DNA from: an uncultured Paracoccaceae bacterium
GTDB taxonomy: Bacteria; Pseudomonadota; Alphaproteobacteria; Rhodobacterales; Rhodobacteraceae
DNA length: 64,000 nucleotides
NCBI GenBank assembly: GCA_947493745.1
Contig: CANLSM010000001.1
Coordinates: 153,913 to 217,912, forward strand
Direction of reading: 5' to 3'
Position 1 is the stretch's first letter, and each line of letters starts with the position of its first letter. Shown here piece by piece: positions 61,658 to 64,000 of the stretch. The notes beneath the pieces were generated by a model. It did no database searches, was not told the origin of the DNA, and saw nothing but the letters and a program-made list of their open reading frames with translations. The position numbers were made by a program, and so were the translations under genes.

Positions 61658-62253
61658 AAAATCTCATCCCAGCGTTAGCACTTATCCTTGCAACCTTCCT
61701 GCCGGCATCCGCGCAGGAGACGGTTGAACCAACGGCAACCCTGTTGCCGCTTCAGTCCCATGAAAGCTGTGAAGCCACGAATGGCTTCGTGAGCTTTCTG
61801 AAGATTGACGGGGAGGGCTTGCCGCTGACCCTGACCAAGGGAGCTGCCACTGGCGCCGCAGTGCCGGCAACCATTCGCGTGCGTCGCGGATCAGAGGTCA
61901 GCACCACGCAGTTCGGTTTCAAGCGGACCACACCGACGCTGACGCAGCCGGATCCGGCCTTGCCGCAGTTCATGGATCTGGTGATAGAGGCTGTGCTCTG
62001 TCAAAGCCGGACAATGGCCGCTGTCACGGTGGGCAGCTGGTCGATCCGCAGTTCGGGTGGCGATTTCCGGTTGCTGCTCAACGGCGACATTCCGTCGGAC
62101 GTCGTGGCCTTTCCGGCGGTGTCGTACAACATCGACGAGGAGATGCTGATCAATGTGGTGATCAGTGAAAGCGGCCCTATTCTGGCGGAGGACAACGAGA
62201 TCTACACGCTGTCAGCTTCCTTCACGATTCCTGTGTCCGAGGTAACGCAGTGA
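61654..62253 (+). CDS. Hypothetical periplasmic protein between gltD and gltB
   Basis: A 199-residue protein with a signal peptide (MKNLIPALALILATFLPASA-Q). The rest is beta-rich with two cysteines (SCEATNG, VLCQS). No family is recognised. Its ATG overlaps the gltD stop (ATGA), so it is co-translated. Confidence 0.65.
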   Translation: MKNLIPALALILATFLPASAQETVEPTATLLPLQSHESCEATNGFVSFLKIDGEGLPLTLTKGAATGAAVPATIRVRRGSEVSTTQFGFKRTTPTLTQPDPALPQFMDLVIEAVLCQSRTMAAVTVGSWSIRSSGGDFRLLLNGDIPSDVVAFPAVSYNIDEEMLINVVISESGPILAEDNEIYTLSASFTIPVSEVTQ

Positions 62254-62336
62254 TCGGTTTTCCTGTCAGAATCTGTCAGCGCCCTGCGCAAGACTTTCCG
62301 CATTGGAAATCTCCAGCAGACAAAGGGGTGTAAGAG

Positions 62337-62768
62337 ATGGCTATGACGGGAAAATGTGTATGTGGTGCAGTGAGCTACAGGATTGACGCTCAGAAATCCG
62401 AGATCGGAGCGTGCCATTGCTCCATGTGCCGCCGCTGGTCGGGTGGTGTCTATATGGGTATGGAAGTGAAACCTGATGAGATCATCTTTGACGGGGCCGA
62501 TGCGCTGACAACCTACACGTCGTCGCCTTGGGCGGAACGGGCCTTCTGCTCCAAATGCGGGGCGAACATGTACTACCGCGTCACAGCGCCCGGCCCACAT
62601 CACGGGGTCTACCACCTTGGCGCCGGAACGCTTGACGATCATGCGGGCCTGACGCTCAGCGGAGAACTCTACATCGACATCAAACCCGATGCCTACAGCT
62701 TCAAGGGTGAGCATCACACCATGACCAAGGCACAGGTCGAGGCCATGTTTGCGGACGCCGGGGGCTGA
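62337..62768 (+). CDS. GFA-family (CENP-V/Gfa-like) zinc protein
   Basis: A 143-residue protein with the cysteine pattern GKCVCGAVSY, ACHCSMCRRWSGG and FCSKCGANMYY, the three Zn2+-binding blocks of the Gfa family. Some members condense formaldehyde with glutathione; others have unknown substrates. The ATG follows AAGGGG. It lies within the glt group but has no obvious link to glutamate synthesis. Confidence 0.85.
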   Translation: MAMTGKCVCGAVSYRIDAQKSEIGACHCSMCRRWSGGVYMGMEVKPDEIIFDGADALTTYTSSPWAERAFCSKCGANMYYRVTAPGPHHGVYHLGAGTLDDHAGLTLSGELYIDIKPDAYSFKGEHHTMTKAQVEAMFADAGG

Positions 62769-62851
62769 CATGAGAACCGCTCTTAAGACCGGCTGGGCTG
62801 GCCCGTATACAAACCGGTAAATCAGTTTGATTTTGTGATGAGAGGACTGCG

Positions 62852-63076
62852 ATGCGATCGCTTTTTGACAGGAATGGTACGACCCCGGACAGAGCCCCAG
62901 TTCTGGCCGGTTGGTGGCCGCTCGTTGTCTGTGCGGCCCTCTTCGTCGCTATCCATGCCGTATTGCGTGTCGGTGATCTGCTGACACTTCTCGGCTTCGT
63001 TGCAGTTCTGAGCGCAAGCGCGTTCTTGATGGTGCCCGCCAGTCTGCTGGTACCAGCCCAAAAAAAACGGGCCTGA
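62852..63076 (+). CDS. Small membrane protein upstream of gltB
   Basis: A 74-residue protein with two helices (WWPLVVCAALFVAIHAVLRV and LLTLLGFVAVLSASAFLMVP) and a basic end (PAQKKRA). AGAGGA precedes the ATG. The family is not recognised. Confidence 0.6.
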   Translation: MRSLFDRNGTTPDRAPVLAGWWPLVVCAALFVAIHAVLRVGDLLTLLGFVAVLSASAFLMVPASLLVPAQKKRA

Positions 63077-63119
63077 GCGCCGCTTCTGCGCTCTGCCCAC
63101 TGAATAAAGGACCATGCCA

Positions 63120-64000
63120 ATGACCAAGTTCGATGCCAAATGGGCCGCCCGTCAGGAAGTCGCTCGCAAGACCCTGGCTGAAACCGGCATGTACCGGGAG
63201 GACGACGAGCATTCCTCCTGCGGCGTCGGGCTTGTGGTCACGATGGACGGCAAACCGCGGCGGCAGGTGGTCGAGGCGGGCATCACGGCGCTGAAGGCAG
63301 TCTGGCATCGCGGGGCTGTTGACGCGGATGGCAAGACCGGTGACGGGGCGGGCATCCATGTCCAGATCTCCCGCGGTTTCTTTCAGGATCAGGTCCGCCG
63401 GACAGGGCATGAGCCCGACGACAAGCTGATGGCGGTTGGCCAGATCTTCCTGCCGCGAACTGATTTCGGGGCGCAGGAGGCCTGCCGGACGATCGTGGAA
63501 TCCGAAGTGCTGCGCATGGGCTATTACATCTATGGATGGCGGCATGTGCCGGTGGATATCTCCGTGCTTGGTGAGAAAGCCAATGCGACACGGCCCGAGA
63601 TCGAGCAGATCCTGATCTCCAATATCAAGGGCGTGGATGAGGAAACCTTCGAGCGCGAGCTTTACGTCATCCGCCGCCGGGTCGAGAAAGCCGCAGCCGC
63701 AGCACAGATCACGGGCATGTATATCTGTTCGCTGTCCTGCCGCTCGGTGATCTACAAGGGCATGATGCTGGCCGAGCAGGTCTCCGTCTTCTATCCCGAC
63801 CTGGAGGATGAGCGCTTCGAGAGCGCGTTTGCGATCTACCACCAGCGCTATTCCACCAACACCTTCCCGCAATGGTGGCTGGCCCAGCCGTTCCGCATGC
63901 TGGCCCATAATGGCGAGATCAACACGCTGAAGGGCAATCTCAACTGGATGAAAAGCCATGAGATCCGCATGGCAAGCGACGCCTTCGGCGAGCATCAGGA
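63120..64000 (+). CDS. gltB: Glutamate synthase large subunit, 3' end outside window
   Basis: The first 293 residues. The short propeptide (about 33 residues, MTKFDAKWAARQEVARKTLA...) ends before Cys34 in HSSCGVGLVV, the N-terminal nucleophile of the glutamine amidotransferase domain. WHRGAVDADGKTGDGAGIHV, HQRYSTNTFPQWWLAQPFRM and LAHNGEINTLKGNLNW are typical of GltB. AAGGA eight bases upstream favours this ATG over one six bases before. It gives glutamate from glutamine and 2-oxoglutarate with GltD. Confidence 0.95.
   Translation, partial: MTKFDAKWAARQEVARKTLAETGMYREDDEHSSCGVGLVVTMDGKPRRQVVEAGITALKAVWHRGAVDADGKTGDGAGIHVQISRGFFQDQVRRTGHEPDDKLMAVGQIFLPRTDFGAQEACRTIVESEVLRMGYYIYGWRHVPVDISVLGEKANATRPEIEQILISNIKGVDEETFERELYVIRRRVEKAAAAAQITGMYICSLSCRSVIYKGMMLAEQVSVFYPDLEDERFESAFAIYHQRYSTNTFPQWWLAQPFRMLAHNGEINTLKGNLNWMKSHEIRMASDAFGEHQ

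Overview
The window reads as chromosomal DNA of a Rhodobacteraceae (Roseobacter-group) alphaproteobacterium. The signs are GC-rich coding with very tight 4-nt gene overlaps, an exosortase with a fused EpsI-type domain beside a VPLPA-CTERM protein, an HvrA-like H-NS protein, a hemP mini-operon and a complete-looking myo-inositol locus. Assignments rest on reading motifs in the translated sequence; no database search was run.

Layout. 1-5.2 kb: a five-gene, translationally coupled + strand operon, cut by the left edge (DUF3419 protein, polyprenol/phytol-kinase-like membrane protein, acyltransferase-like protein, AMP-dependent ligase, phosphopantetheinyl transferase), probably part of a lipid or carrier-protein-dependent pathway. 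5.2-21 kb: an exopolysaccharide/exosortase region with outer-membrane barrel, Wza-like export protein, PrsT-like TPR lipoprotein, sugar transferase, exosortase-associated ATPase, GumC-like chain-length protein, BY-kinase, exosortase XrtD, dTDP-rhamnose genes rfbB, rfbC, rfbD and rfbA, a phosphatase, and one VPLPA-CTERM substrate. 21-32.4 kb: CoA transferase and class I fumarase; a histidine kinase, ABC exporter and P-loop protein divergent from a class III aminotransferase; a universal stress protein; an alanine/Na+ symporter. 32.4-33.3 kb: hemP operon with an operator-like palindrome over its -35. 33.4-47.4 kb: inositol catabolism and uptake (iolG, aldolase, iolB, iolC, iolD, two Gfo/Idh dehydrogenases, iolE-like, LacI regulator, ABC transporter, TIM-barrel isomerase). 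Two near-identical palindromes mark the outer and divergent promoters.

47.5-50.4 kb holds the most unusual locus: a radical SAM/SPASM enzyme resembling FxsB/GrrM-type cyclophane synthases, a preceding 83-residue protein with a four-unit pentapeptide repeat (aromatic-x-Lys-[Ile/Ser]-Gly), a hairpin between them, and a divergent LuxR-type regulator with a 24-bp palindrome between the two start codons. I interpret it as a candidate RiPP system.

50.4-57.9 kb is a decaying accessory island ending at the 3' end of a tRNA-Leu gene. It carries an orphan RHS toxin tip with a candidate immunity gene, an SGNH/MBOAT acetylation pair whose MBOAT has an in-frame amber codon, an AT-rich orphan, an integrase remnant, an AlpA pseudogene, an H-NS protein and a broken small conserved gene. 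58-64 kb returns to core genes: an NDUFA9-like protein, uppP, gltD, three small genes and the start of gltB.

Many genes cooperate. The XrtD, PrsT, GumC, BY-kinase and rhamnose genes fit one envelope and exopolysaccharide programme, and the inositol genes form one regulon under the LacI-family protein. The RiPP-like locus is self-contained, apart from lacking an obvious exporter or protease in this window.
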